Source: Toxorhynchites rutilus septentrionalis (Eukaryota > Arthropoda > Insecta > Diptera > Culicidae). Taken from it: a stretch of 64,000 nt of DNA. The position numbers were made by a program, and so were the translations under genes. The notes beneath the pieces were generated by a model, which was not told where the DNA came from, made no database searches, and worked only from the letters and a program-made list of their open reading frames with translations. The stretch's first letter is position 1, and the number at the start of each line of letters is the position of its first letter. The stretch is taken from NCBI RefSeq assembly GCF_029784135.1, contig NC_073745.1, positions 107,146,365-107,210,364 on the forward strand. The letters are read 5' to 3'. Shown here piece by piece: positions 10,191-22,039 of this stretch.

Positions 10191-11703
10191 TCAATAATTC
10201 TATGGTGGTTAGACTCTCCACCCCCTCTCTAAGGAGGGCTGCTATACAAATAAAACACACATTTCTGCATTACTCGAGAATTTATCAAGCAAATGGAACC
10301 AAATTAGATATATTGAGGTTTTAGGATGCAATAAATGTTTCTATGATGGTTATACTCTCCACACCCCTCTCTAAGGGGAGACTGCCATACATATTAATCA
10401 CAAATTTCTGCATAACTCGAGAACTAATCAAGCAAATGGAACCAAATTTGGCATATGGAGGTTTTAGGGAGCAATGAATGTTTTTATGGTGATATGACAC
10501 TCCTTTTCCCTCTCTAAAGAGGGGGGAGGGGGGTTGGTTGGGAAGTTACGGGTCTAATATTTAGTGATAAAGAACGAATCTACCACTTTTCACGAAAATT
10601 TGAGAACCACTAAATCGTTTTGTCATGGAATGGCTGTGTATAGAGATAAGAACATAGTACGACTCTCTCTAAGGGGGGGCTGCGATACAAATGAAAAACC
10701 ATTTTCTGCATTACTCGGGAATTAATCAAACAAACGAAACCAGATTTGGCATGTGGAGGTTTTAGGGGGCAATAAATGTTTCTATAGTAGTTAGACACTC
10801 TTCCCCTCTCTCTAAGGGGGGGCTGCCATACAAATGAAACACAAATTTCTGCATTACTCGGAAATTTGTCAAGCAAACGAAACCAAAGTTGACATGTGAA
10901 GGTTTTAATGTGCAATAAATGTTTCTATAGCAGTTAGACACTCCTCCCCCCCTCTCTAAGAGGGGGTTACCATACAAATGAAACACAAATTTCTGCATTA
11001 CTCGGAAATTAATCAAGCAAATTGAGCCAAATTTGGGATGTGAAGGTTTTTGGGTACGATAAATGTTTCTATGATGGTATGACACCCCTCCTTCCTCTGG
11101 AATGTAGAGGAGGTCCCATAAAAATAATACACATATTTCAACCAAACATGACAATTGAAAATTTTCGGAAAACTCTGAAAAAATGGAAAAGTTCGAAAAA
11201 TTCAATTCGCATATGTGCTACAATTACATATTGACAAGCGTTATTAGTCCATTTGATGTTTGCGCTAACGAAATTGATCTTCTTTGATGTGATACACACT
11301 CCTATATCGTCTTTCATCTATATATATAAATTAAAATGGATCGCCGAATGTGTTGATAAGAGTAAAACTCTAGAAAGGAATTTTCCGATTTAGGGCTGTC
11401 TTTATTCTATCATATTTTCTGTATCAAACATTTATTCCATGTAACGGAGAAACATGTTATTTGCAAGTGGTTGAAAAATCTTGAACGAGAATTGTGTCTG
11501 AGAATAATTTGATTTTATAATGACGAGTTTTGGTAGAAATACTAAGAATTTTATAGTCAAAGGTAATTTTAAAGGGTAGATTGAAGGATCAATCAATGAA
11601 TATTTTTGCGATTGAACCCATTAACGTGCGCTTAATAAGAAAACGTGGATGTAACAACGAAAAATAAATTTTGGGCGAGACGAAGTTTGCCGGGTCAGCT
11701 AGT

Positions 11704-12190
11704 CTAACATAAAAAGACAATAAATTGTAAATATTTCTCTAAATATCTCGGGAATGACTGTATTTAGAAAGAGATCGATAATGAGCTTTTTTGTTTTAAA
11801 TCACACCAGAATTCATAATTTGTGGTTAAAATTGATTGTTAACATACAAAAATTCTAAGTTTCGAAAATTCATAAAAATTTGATGTTCTACAAATTTTGT
11901 CAAAAATAGTTTCACCATCTTGGACTCATTTTTCGAATTTTCTATATGACTTCTGTTTTATATGAAAATAAAAATACATATTTTAGATATTATTATCAAA
12001 AATTTCTCTTACCATAATCGATACGCCCTATTCAAAAGTTGCACTTGAGTCAAAAAATTCCCAATTGCTGTGGAAAACTCATATTTCCTCCAACCCAAAC
12101 GGAATACAAACCTTCATTCGAATCAAAAATACACGTTTTATCATTTGTCGATTTTATTTGGAATTGCTCAATAATAACATTACATTTCGG
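11704..12190 (+). repeat. Single-arm copy of the 15-17 kb foldback family
   Basis: It directly abuts the Helitron 3' end. It runs parallel to the right arm of the foldback at 15059-16788: the blocks CTCGGGAATGACTG, AGTTTCACCATCTTGG, TCGATACGCCCT and CCCAATTGCTGTGGAAAACT all occur in the same order. It ends ..TTTGGAATTGCTC near 12175. The left arm is missing. Confidence 0.7.
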
Positions 12191-13590
12191 TACTAGCTCA
12201 AATGATTTTTTATACTACTTTATAATACCTGGACTAAACGACCAATCACACCTCGAACGATAACGACACGTGTGAAAAACACACGCTAAGGTCATTGTAC
12301 ACGTTCCACCTTTCCCGTAACAAGTTCCGAAAGCATCTGTCACTCCATTACCACCACCTAGGCTAACGCTCCGAAAGCAACCCGCATGATGATAATCAGA
12401 GTCGCCCTGATTTACATGTTACAAACAACGTAACGTTCGGTCCGTGCGCTCTCATCTGTCGTCGATCGGTTCATTTAGTATTCAAGCTTGCATATCGCGC
12501 AACCGAGTGAAACGCAATCCGGCCATCATCGTCAGTCAACATCATCATCATAATACTCTCGGCGGACTCAAACGAATCTAATTCTATCTTTGACACCCCT
12601 TTCGGGATTATGAATAAAACAGTTACATCAGATTTTAATGAGTTTTTTTGTTCTTCCCCGGCTTCCCGTCGAGAAAAGTTCAATGATTTCGATTTATCCC
12701 ATCAACACATCCTTAGCTGCCAGAGCGAGCGCGGGTGAGTGGGTGAATTTGTCATTGCGACCATTCGGTGACAGAACAGTGATGACCTTTGTGTTCGGTT
12801 CCGTCAGAATTGGTTCCATTCCACGGAGTTGGAGAGTAGATTTCCATCCAAGAAAAAAGGGTGAACGAGGAGGAAAGGCGAACGAAAACGGGCAATTGAA
12901 CAAGTGAGAAAAACGCTTTGCGCTTTTTGCCGCGCGCCCTTTTCCATTCAAAGATTTACGATTTGAAACGAGCAAGAATTAGCTTAGATTTATGATTTTC
13001 TGACGCCGCGCGCTTCGAGTCGCTCACTCAGAAGTAGGTAAGTAAGCAACCGGATAAAAGGAAAGCATTATGATTCGCGGCTTGGTGGCGAAGAGACGGC
13101 TGCTGGTGGCCCTCGGAATGGGTTTGACAGCGAGAAACAGTTTTTTGGGTTCATTCTTGAAGTTGGCCGATAATGAAACGATAAATGAATTTAAATTAAA
13201 CATTAAGTCAATCGTTACTGATAAGGGAGATATCTTGGCGGGGCATTTAATGAACATTGTTAGGTTGGATTTGGGGTTGGGTTGGATGAGATTTTTCGAA
13301 GGCGGGCTTGATGTTGGAATTCATTAATCCGTCAATAAGAGGAAGAAAACACTTCGACTAGATGAGAATTAGTCAATACCTGATAGTAGATATTCGCAAG
13401 ATGATTTTGACTGTCAGTGATTTGTAAAAAATCGTATGATTCTTTTCCTCTATGAAAAGGAATATTCATCTGGTTTTAAGGTCACACATTCGCACTGTAT
13501 GAGTGTTCTTTATAAAAACCACTATTTGAATACATACAATTCATTTTTATCAGCACTAACCGTAGAATTAAGGAAAAATAATTATATAGA
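12191..13590. other. Intergenic, no gene recognised
   Basis: Moderately GC-rich from 12290 to 13320. There are isolated donor-like sites (GGTGAGT near 12733, GGTAAGT near 13036) but no matching acceptor or conserved frame that I can recognise. Confidence 0.4.
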
Positions 13591-13591
13591 G

Positions 13592-14500
13592 CAATTCCAT
13601 GCCAAATCGATACAGGTAAACTTCGATATAACGTACATTTCACTTTCAAAATTGTGCGTTGTATCGAATTGTACGTTATATCGAAGCATAATAAAGTACT
13701 CACAAACTTAGTCTATAATACATTATTGTGTTGCTGTTTTAGTAAAGTTAATGAATAACTTCAATCACAAGACGAAGCCAGCCTTTCTCATGATGTTTCC
13801 CTTCGTACTGTTGATTAAAGCTTGATTCAAAATTTCCTTCACACTTTGGAAATGTGTACGTTATATCGAGGTAAAATGTACGTTATAACGAGGGTACGTT
13901 ATATCGAAGTTTCCCTGTATAGTGATTCTTCGATTTTCGTCAAAATTGGTAGTTTTGTTCCTTATCGAAAAATACTAGACCCGTATTTTTTACGTTAGGG
14001 TAACCATTTCGATTTTAGGGTGGTCTGAAAAATAATTTTTTCCTCTTTTTTTCCAAAACCGACTTTTTTCATAAATTCATAACTTTTGAACCACTGAAAC
14101 GATTTAGATAAACTACATTCAAATTGAAGCCAATAAACTAGACTTTCATAAAAAAATATTGAACCTGCAAAGACAATAGGTTTAATTTTTAATTTAATTA
14201 TTGATTGTAGTCGTTTTTTGTCGTTTGGACTGGTAGGCGCCATATTTTTCTATATTTTTTCTTGAAAGCTGTGGATTTTTCACATAACATATCTCGATAT
14301 CAGAGATGCAATTTTTTATTTTGAGATATGATTTTTCGAAGTTCAAAGGTGGTCCGGAAAACCATTATCCACCTTTCATCCAAATTTTCAAATTTTAAAA
14401 AAATCATGAGATTTGAACGAATCAACCGATTTAGATGATTGACATATTAAATTGAAGCCAATAAACTAATCATCTTTGAAAAACTATCACACTTGCGTTA
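13592..14500 (+). repeat. Dispersed repeat family copy, split by a MITE
   Basis: It starts TTCCATGCCAAATCGATA, is interrupted by the MITE, and resumes TATAGTGATTCTTCG. It then continues through TTTTGTTCCTTATCG, a TTAGGGTGGTC block and ATAACTTTTGAACCACTG. Other copies lie at 14770-15020 and 24236-24495 (inverted), 44530-44800 and 45190-45562 (direct), and a fragment inside Helitron A. No coding capacity. A second half-copy around 14330-14500 repeats the GGTGGTCCG and ATTGAAGCCAATAAACTA blocks. Confidence 0.6.
13613..13917. mobile_element. 305-bp MITE, TA target, CAGG(G/T)AAACTTCG ends
   Basis: Ends are CAGGTAAACTTCGATATAAC and, inverted, CAGGGAAACTTCGATATAAC, flanked by TA on both sides. The undisturbed repeat copy at 44543 reads CCGATATAGTGG where this copy is split CGATA | TATAGTG, exactly a TA duplication. 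TA targeting with CAGG ends fits the Tc1-mariner/pogo superfamily. Inside are further CGTTATATCGA(A/G) blocks, probable subterminal repeats. Non-coding. Confidence 0.8.
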
Positions 14501-14566
14501 AGTTTGAATTCTAGTCGCATAGTTCTAGTCTAGTCACATTGGAATATTGAACGAAGACTTCTTCTT

Positions 14567-14690
14567 GAATGGCGTTAACGTTTCCTGTGGAACTTTTGCC
14601 GTCTCAACGTATTCACTAACTAGCGTCATTTGTTAATACTAAATTGAGATTTCTTAAGTCAAATAACACGCCTTGAACGTATTCCGAAAT
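14567..14690 (-). mobile_element. SINE fragment, 3' part
   Basis: Matches the 3' portion of the SINE at 9560-9833: GAATGGCGTTAACGTT, TCACTAACTAGCGTCATTT and AAATAACACGCCTTGAA occur in the same order. The tRNA-like head is absent. It stops where the end of a foldback element begins. Confidence 0.7.
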
Positions 14691-14738
14691 GCTAATTGCC
14701 ACTTAAATATATCTCCTGGACCATTGTGCAATGATACA
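14691..14738. repeat. End fragment of the 59.5-61.1 kb foldback family
   Basis: GCTAATTGCCACTTAAATAT continues to CCATTGTGCAATGA, matching the right terminus of the element at 59543-61145 with a few changes. Only the terminus is present. Confidence 0.65.
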
Positions 14739-14769
14739 AAAATCAAATCCATTTTTCGCAAGCTCAATA

Positions 14770-15020
14770 TGTTTTAATAAAAGGCTAGCTCATTGGCTTC
14801 AATTTGATACGTCGATCATCTAAATCGGTTAGTGGTTCAAAATTTATGAATTTTTGAAAAAAATCATTTTTGGGAAAAAGCGGAAAAAATTGATTTTTCG
14901 GACCAGTCAAATAAAAAAATAAAAAATAATGCGGGTCTAGTATTTTCCGATAAAGAACAAAATTACCACTTCTGACGAAAATCTGAGAACCACTATATCG
15001 GTTTGGCATGGAATGGCTGT
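14770..15020 (-). repeat. Inverted copy of the dispersed repeat
   Basis: Reverse complement of the family seen at 44.5 kb: TTGGCTTCAATTTGATA, AATTTATGAATTTTTG, TTTTTCGGACC, then the ending GGTTTGGCATGGAATGGCTG. It immediately precedes the foldback element. Confidence 0.65.
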
Positions 15021-15058
15021 ATTTTTATATGGACATATCATTGACCGTTTTTACTTAC

Positions 15059-16788
15059 CAGCAATTCCAAATGAAATCGTTCTAAAAATGCAGATTTTAA
15101 AAACTTGTATTTTTGATTCCAATGACGGTGTGTATTTCTCTTAGGTTGGAGGAAATATGAGTTTTCCACAGCAATTGGGAATTTTTTGACTCAAGCGTAA
15201 CTTTTGAAAAGGGCGTATCGATTTTAGTAGGAGAAATCTTTGATAATTTATATCTCAAAAACTATGAGTCGTACCGAAATAGTGTCTTAGAAAGAGTTAT
15301 AGAGTATTGATGGTTGAATATGAAAAAAATAGTACTCTTTTTTTATTTACAAAATAAAAATGCAATTTGCAATACCCAAAATACATATTTTTTAATTATT
15401 TTTTAAATTTTTTCATACAAAATAGAAGTCATGTAGAAAATTCAAAAAATGGGCCCAAGATGGTAAAACAATTTTTGATGAACTTTGTGGAACATCAAAT
15501 TTTTAGGAATTTTCGAAACTTCGAGTTTTTGTATGTTAGCAGCCATTTTTAATTTGAAAAAAATATCCACTGAGAAGAAAAATTAGTACTCTTTTTTTTA
15601 TTTACAAAATAAAATTTTAATTTGCGATATCAAAAAATATGTATTTTTTAATATTTTTTTCAATTTTTTCATATAAAATAGAAAATTTTAAAAATGGGCC
15701 CAAGATGGTAAAATTATTTTTGACGAAATTTGTGGAACATCGAATTTTTAGGAATTTTCGAAACTTCGAATTTGTTAGCAATCATTTTTAGCCACAAATT
15801 ATGAATCCTGGTGTGATTTGAAACAAAAACGGTTATTATCAATCTCCTTCTAAATGTAGCCATTCTCGAGATATTTAAAAAAATATTTGTAATTTATTGT
15901 CTTTTTAATAGTAAATAGGCCCTTTAAATATGTTTGTCGTGTTATACCATCATGTTCATGATATTTTATGAATTCACTTATAATTTCCAACAACTTTTCC
16001 AAATACATCGTTATGGTAAACACATATGTTTAGGAGTTACGTTACGAAACATTCGAAGACATGTGGGTTAATACAAAACGTAGCGAAACTAAAAAACCAT
16101 TTTTATCTCAATACAAACTTCAATCAATCAAAAAAATTGTTGGAAATTATAAGAAAATTCATAAAATTTCATGAACACGACATATTAAAAGAGATTATTT
16201 ACTATAAAAAAGATTATAAATTATAAATATTTTTTCAAATATCTCGAGAATGGTTGCATTTAGAAGGAGATTGATAATAACCTAAAAATTCGAAGTTTCG
16301 AAAATAAAAATTCGAAGTTTCGAAAATTCCTAAAAATTTGATGTTCCACAAATTTCGTCAAAAATAGTTTCACCATCTTGGGCCCATTTTTTAAATTTTC
16401 TGCATGACTTCTATTTTATATGAAAAAGTTGAAAAAAAATCTTAAAAAATACATATTTTTTGATATCTCAAATAAAAATTTTATTTTGTAAATAAAAAAA
16501 GAGTACTAATTTTTTTCTCAGTGTATATTATTTTCAAATTAAGCCAACAATAATCTATAACTCTATCTAACACACTGTTTCGGTACGACTCATATTTTTT
16601 GAGATATAAATTGTCAAAGATTTCTCTTACTCAAATCGATACGCCCTTTTCAAAAGTTACGCTTGAGACAAAAAAATCCCAATTGCTGTGGAAAACTCAT
16701 ATTTCCTCTAACCCAAACGGTATACACACTTTCATTCGAATTAAAAATACTCATGTTTGTCATTTGTCGATTTCATTTGGAATTGCTG
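15059..16788. mobile_element. 1.73-kb foldback element with ~600-700 bp arms
   Basis: Both ends read CAGCAATTCCAAATGAAATC inward and TTAC flanks each side (15055-15058 and 16789-16792). The arms continue with matching blocks (CCACAGCAATTGGGA, GCGTAACTTTTGAAAAGGGC, GGGCCCAAGATGGTAAAA) until about 15935 and 16190, leaving a ~250-bp loop. The left arm holds an internal ~250-bp tandem duplication (15335-15790). No transposase is encoded. The RNA or single strand could fold into one very long hairpin. Confidence 0.75.
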
Positions 16789-16792
16789 TTAC

Positions 16793-17963
16793 TCAAAAAC
16801 TGAATTTAATATTTTTATTGGAATACTAACGATCATTCTTCTGAAAAAAACTTACACATGTCCACGCGATGTGAAAATTTCATGTTTTTGTTTGAACACG
16901 AACATGATTTTCGCTAGTGTTGAATGTCTATCCCAAACACGAACAATGATACATAAACATAAACATGTGTAAACAAACACGATGTTTATAATTCAAGAAC
17001 ATCATGTACAAACATACCACCCTATGTCGCAGTATTCATTGCTTTCGTTTCGTTTCTTTTCATGCACTGGAAACAATAATTCCTCCTAAAACATTTCATT
17101 TTAGAGTATTTTTTCACAGAAACTAACTAGAAATTTAGTTCGTATTGCAAAAATTACATGAACTAGGCTATGAATTCATACACATTTTGCAAGTCTGATT
17201 AAATAATCCATAGCTATTTACCGTGGAAAGAAAACATTCTCTGAACAGAAAGAAGCTTTCTATGATTTTTTTTTCTCTGTGCATGTTGCCAATTGAAGTC
17301 TGGGGAATCGAGTGCACAGCGGGGCGACGGCATACAAATACTGATCAGATAAATAAATACCCAAAAATAACTTTTAGATGCAGTTTCAGGAAAGTTCACA
17401 CCTATTCTTGGTATTTTGATGTGGGTTACTGAACATCTCTGCCACGCTCTATTCAATTTTAGTACTTGTTCAAAAAGCTGATAATGACCGATGTTACTTA
17501 AATTCAATTTATAAATTGATGCGTGGACTAAATAATAATATTAATTGTGAAGAACACTGATATCAATTAACGCTTATTTTATTCAGAACAGATGAAGAAG
17601 TGTATTTGATTTGCCCAAAATTTTAGATGAAGCATCCATTGTCATGATAAATGCTCCCCTTCCCTTTTCATAACAACACACCAACACACCGTGTGTTGAG
17701 TGGTGGTGGTGTGGTGTCCAGTTCGCTTCTTTTACTCTACACTCTGCTAATGCTTGGGATGAAAATGCGAGAGAAACTAAACATCATGTGAAACAAACAT
17801 GTCACATTTGCAAACAACGGGTACGAAACATAAAACTGCGAGAGCACACCAAAACCAGCGTTGGCTGAAAACATTTCATCTTTGGCAGAAATGATGCCAT
17901 TTCGTGTGCTGGAGGGTCAATTGCGCGAATAATGAGCTGTTTTAAAAGCTTAAAAATGGTTTG
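16793..17963. other. A/T-rich intergenic DNA
   Basis: No gene or transposon domain was recognised. Short runs such as GTGGTGGTGGTGTGG near 17700 are simple sequence. Confidence 0.45.
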
Positions 17964-17965
17964 TA

Positions 17966-19235
17966 TAGGGTTGGGGAAAAAGAAATGTCGCATTTCTGAT
18001 CGAAATTTGACGCTTTATTTCACTTAATTAAAATTATCCAATTTAAGTCAAATATGCGCCGTTTTGTTAGCAAACTTGTTGCCATTTAGAAGGCAACTTC
18101 ATTATAAAACCCCCTCTCCTTATTTGCAAAAAAATCAGACGGCCAGTTTTCGCAAGCCTCTTTTGAGGCCAACTTATAGTATCAACAATAGCGTTTTGCA
18201 TGGACCGGAAAAGATGATAATCACTTGGAACCAGGTCCGGACTATACGGTGGGTGCAATAGGACATCCCATCCGAGCTTCCGTAGCTTCTGGCGGGTCAT
18301 CAAAGATGTGTGAGGCCGAGCGTTGTCCTGGTGTTGTGGAAAACAACACCATTCCTATTGATCATTTCTGGCCGCTTCTGGTCAATCGCCTGCTTCAAAC
18401 GGTCAAGCTGCTCACAGTAGAGAACCGAGTTGAGGGTTTGGCCATAGTTGAGCAGCTCTTAATGGATGATTCCCTTCCAATACCACCAAACACACACTAA
18501 AACCTTCCTGGCCGTCAATCCGAGCTTGACGATGGTTTGGGCCGGCTCACCGCGCTTCGACCACGACTTTTTTCGCTTTAGGTTGTCGTACGTGATCCAC
18601 TTTTCATCACTAGTCACCATCTTCTTCATAAATGGGTCGAGTTCGTTCCATTTCAGCAGTGCAAGTTTCGATCTAAAAGATTTTTTCTGCGTCAACTCGT
18701 GTGGCATCCAGCTTTTTTTTTTTGAATCCAATCCTCTGCAAATGGTTCCAAATGGTTTTATGATCTATACCCAGTTCCTGGCCAATCGAGCGAGTGCTCA
18801 CATGCCGGTCTACTTGGATGATTTCAACGATTTTATCGGTGTCCACGACGGTTGGCCTACCATTACGGGGTGTATCTTCGACAGCCACTACACCAGAATG
18901 AAATCGATCAAACCAACGCTGTGCTGTGCGAATCGTTACAGTATCGGGTCCATAAACTACACAATTTTTTTCGGTTACCTTCGTTGCAGTTTTACCTCGC
19001 AGGTAGTAAAAACGTAAAATATAGCGAATTTCTTGCTTGGTGAACTCCATCTTCGACGCGCTATAACTTGAGACTGAAAAGGACAATCACAACACTGTCA
19101 AAACGACACTTGTAGCACAGATTGTCGTCTTTAAATAGCCGTATAGTATGACCCGATGCGATAAGTACAACATATGATATGCTTAAATGTTGCCATATAT
19201 TGACAATATACGACATTTCTTTTTCCACAACCCAA
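17966..19235 (-). mobile_element. mariner (DD34D) element, full length, inactive
   Basis: 1270 bp with ends TAGGGTTGGGGAAAAAGAAA and, inverted, TTGGGTTGTGGAAAAAGAAA, flanked by TA. The length and the single minus-strand transposase frame are typical of mariner. The frame is broken, so the copy is not autonomous. It may still be mobilisable in trans if a matching transposase exists. Confidence 0.85.
18043..19050 (-). pseudogene. mariner transposase, broken
   Basis: The start ATG gives MEFTKQEIRYILRFYYLRGK, the usual mariner N-terminus, followed by the two helix-turn-helix motifs (TAQRWFDRFHSG; RSIGQELGIDHKTIWNHL). A run of eleven T at 18713-18723 shifts the frame in the linker. The catalytic core follows: SDEKWITYDN (family usually GDEKW), a 5-nt insertion just before the DNARPH motif that shifts the frame again, then SPDLVPSDYHLF with the third Asp. 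A TAA replaces a codon near the C-terminus, before QNGAYLT. Family length is about 345 residues. Clearly a pseudogene. Confidence 0.88.
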
Positions 19236-19318
19236 TATGTATGCGAGCAGACATCTCTTTCTGTTTTCTTTTCTCATTACATTTGGGATTGTGCCAAATA
19301 AAAATCATACGATATCAA

Positions 19319-19400
19319 TGAGGATCGAACCAAGGCCGACTGTAATGCAAAGCTATTTCACACGACCACGCTATCCATATAACTGCCAGTGCTGTTATAT
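19319..19400 (-). mobile_element. tRNA-derived SINE head (probable)
   Basis: On the minus strand GGATAGCGTGGTCGTGTGA (A-box-like) is followed about 45 nt later by GGTTCGATCC (B box). The anticodon arm does not fold into a regular tRNA. The body probably runs on toward 19245. No target duplication was identified. Confidence 0.4.
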
Positions 19401-20885
19401 AGAAGCGTGATAATATTACACCTGATCATAAAATGAAGTTGGAAAGTGTTTTCTAAGAGAATAAAGAAGAATATGAGCGATAATATATCTCATATTGGCT
19501 CTAGCATACATATTATACAGATGATATACATGTATTGGGGAGTAGAACATTTTCTGTTATTTTTCAGCTCAGCGATTTATTAGATAATCGGGATGCCAAA
19601 ACATGTGCTAAAAATTAACTTTGGGTGTAGGGAGAACATTGTTCGTCTCGTACCCAGTGTTTAATGTGAAACACGGAAGACTGCTGACGATTTACTAAAA
19701 TTTAACGGCCGGTAGCGCCATGTTAAACTTGGACTTGTAAAACTTGTAAAACGTAAGTATTATTTGTTAGACATTGGTGAAGTTTCTAAATGAAGATGGT
19801 TTAAAATTCCGAATGAAAAGTGGTTCATTTCAATGTTTCGTAGAGATCTGAGTTTACGCAGCCCCTGCTGTGCCCATATTAGCTGACTTTTAGAGCATCC
19901 ATCCACTAGCTCTACCACACGTCTCGCACAGTTGGCTCCGGCTAATTTCAAATTATTCCTAATCCCAGCTCGCAATTAGCCGATCGCAAATGTAATCGTC
20001 CCTTGGCTGTTGTAGTCCGAACAATACACGCGGCCACGCGGCCAGGAAGTAACATGTTCCACCGCCGCATTTCAATATGCAGTTACATAAACTAATTAAT
20101 AAAACTAATGAGAATGAACCGGATCAGGTTCGCGTTGCACAAAACTGCTAATTGCTTCCGCCAGTGTGTTTGTGTGTGTGGGGGGGACAATATGTGGAAC
20201 CACAGCCGCGATGCGCTGCCAGCCTTTCTTCTCCTCCCCCTCTTTGAGAACCATTGGGAAACACTTCCATTAGCATTCAATTTCGATTTTGGTAAAAAGT
20301 GTGCGGATCCGTAATGCCGACAGTTCCAATCGATTTCGCGGAGTCTGCCGGTACAAGATGGACCAGAGCGTGAATGTCTGCAATGTTGAGATTCCGAACA
20401 ACTCTTTCGAACGAGGAATGCTCAGATGTGACGAATCAATTGCAGTTTTTTTCTGTTATGGTCATCGGGGAAACGAAGTCTCGAACCTCCACACAAGACC
20501 ATTGTGCTGATCCAACATGAAAAGCTTGAGATCGAACCGTCGTTCCCCAAGTCTGAATGATCAGCTGAAAGTGGTCATTGCAAGATAAAAACATCAGACC
20601 CGAGACCATATCAATTCCATTCAATTGAACTGCTCTACCCGAGTTATCATCAACGGACCGTAAAAAATGAATTATTAATACCAACAATTATCTGGCAGTG
20701 ATTTTTTCATGCTACCCAATTTAGGAGGGGACGATGCAATTGTTCTTCAATCTCGCCTGTCCCATTGATGAACAAAAATGTATACGCCGTCATCGTTGCT
20801 CGGTAATGCACCCACCGAAAACACAAACGATGATGAAGATTGACAGATCGAAAACGAGTGGACTCGATTAGGTCATTAGAAAACC
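19401..20885. other. Intergenic, no gene recognised
   Basis: Includes a moderately GC-rich stretch around 20110-20520 whose plus-strand frame (20289-20508) is open. It has no domain I know, and its reading begins without a good ATG context or splice acceptor. Confidence 0.4.
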
Positions 20886-20890
20886 GAGGC

Positions 20891-20925
20891 TATAAATAGC
20901 GTTCGAGGATTTATTATCAATTGTT
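20891..20925 (+). promoter_or_regulatory. Core-promoter-like TATA plus initiator
   Basis: TATAAATA at 20891-20898 within GGCTATAAATAGCG is followed 28 nt later by ATCAATTG, a loose match to the arthropod initiator TCAGTT. The spacing is right. No recognisable first exon follows, and the next coding sequence is the Tc1 remnant, so this may be chance. Confidence 0.25.
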
Positions 20926-21269
20926 TGCTAGAGTAGGGGAGAATTTCAAAACACGTATGCTTTGATGGTAATATTTGACTTTGGCGGGTCTGCGACCTTG
21001 TAAATTAAAGGAACAAAAGCGAAGAAAAGGTAATCAATTGACCGATTAGATAGGCATCTTATTTATTTCAGTATGTCAATATGATCGGAATAAACAACCA
21101 GTTTTTGGAACCTCTTCTTCAGTTCTTCAGTTTCTCGTTTCGGATGTTTCGAGTGTTGTTTCGACGGATTTTTTTTCCGATCATGGTTAGTATTAATCAT
21201 GTAAACAAGAAGTATGTAAGGCTTCAATTCTCGAATTGTAGTTGTAGTCAACGAAAAATGGGTACATAA

Positions 21270-22036
21270 TTCCACGAAACACAGCGGATGATCCTCCGCA
21301 AAATATCCAAGGCAGCCAACGCGAAATCGCAGAGTACTTGAGACGATCCAAAACCGTCGTGTTCAATGCACTTCACGACCGCAAACAAATCCGAAACGAC
21401 TGGACGCTCAAGGAAAACGACCGCGAAGGATGACTCTGTCATGGAGCGAGTCTCAAAGAAAAATTTCTTTCAAGGCCTCGAAAAAGATCCGGGACGAAGT
21501 GAACTTGTCCGTGAGTTCCCGGACAGTTCAGCGGTGGCTGGTGTTGAAGGGGCTAGGCGGTAAAAGCTCCCGGAAGGTGCTGACGCCGAAGCATCTGAAG
21601 ACGCGGCTGAAGTTCGCGAAAGGCCACTTCGATTGGATCGGTCTGGAGAAGGAAAAGCAGTGGCAAAATATACTCTGGTCAGATGATACGAAGGTAAATC
21701 TCATCGGCTCGGACAGAAAAAAAACTGTCCATCGTCCAATAGTATGCGCTTATAAGCCACAGGGGGTGCTTCTTCTAGTACGGAGTTGACCCTCTGCACC
21801 GAGATAATAAGATCATGAATCAGTACCTCTACGCCCAAATCCTAAGGAATGTTATGCTGCCATACGCCGGGAGATGCCCCTGAAATGACAGTCCATGTAA
21901 GATAACGATCCGAAGCAGAACGCCAGGACCGTAAAAAAGTGGTTCCATGATAACAAAGTCGTCGTCATGGAGTGGCCTCCGCAGTCACCGGATCTGAACC
22001 CTATAGAGAACCTATGGGAAATCGAGAGCAGATAAA
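21270..22036 (+). pseudogene. Tc1-like (DD34E) transposase, decayed
   Basis: The early part survives in mixed frames. The clear block is KASKKIRDEVNLSVSSRTVQ (second HTH), KFAKGHFDW, and NILWSDDTKVNL with the first catalytic Asp. After a frameshift and stops the core resumes: [15 protein letters not shown], then [16 protein letters not shown]. The second Asp and the Glu are separated by 34 residues, so this is the DD34E Tc1 type. I could not find terminal inverted repeats, so element borders are undefined. Confidence 0.85.
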
Positions 22037-22039
22037 CTA

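Larger units (their letters stand above)
9398..11702 (+). mobile_element. Helitron-like element, copy A (non-autonomous)
   Basis: It begins TC (after host A), then TATATATATAAAAATGG and a CTGT microsatellite. It ends GCCGGGTCAGCTAG followed by host T, matching Helitron rules (5' TC, 3' CTRR, insertion between A and T). The interior is about eight diverged ~145-bp units, each with CTCTAAGGGGGGCTGCCATA, CTGCATTACTCG and GGCATGTGGAGGTTTTAGG blocks. A SINE sits in the first unit, and a fragment of the window's dispersed repeat lies at about 10538-10640. No Rep/helicase is encoded. Two minus-strand relatives are at 27.3 and 30.8 kb. Confidence 0.75.

Noticed and set aside
10200..11110. CRISPR-like regular repeats
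   Set aside because: The ~145-bp diverged units belong to a Helitron in a eukaryotic genome; no spacers.
13070..13327. 85-codon plus-strand frame after a GGTAAGT site
   Set aside because: Compositionally ordinary, no homologous motif recognised, no acceptor before it.
20289..20508. Plus-strand frame with exon-like composition
   Set aside because: No good start context or acceptor, no domain, and a phase break into low-complexity T.
20460..20520. B-box-like GGTTCGAGAC on the minus strand as a tRNA or SINE
   Set aside because: No A box at a workable distance and no stem pairing.
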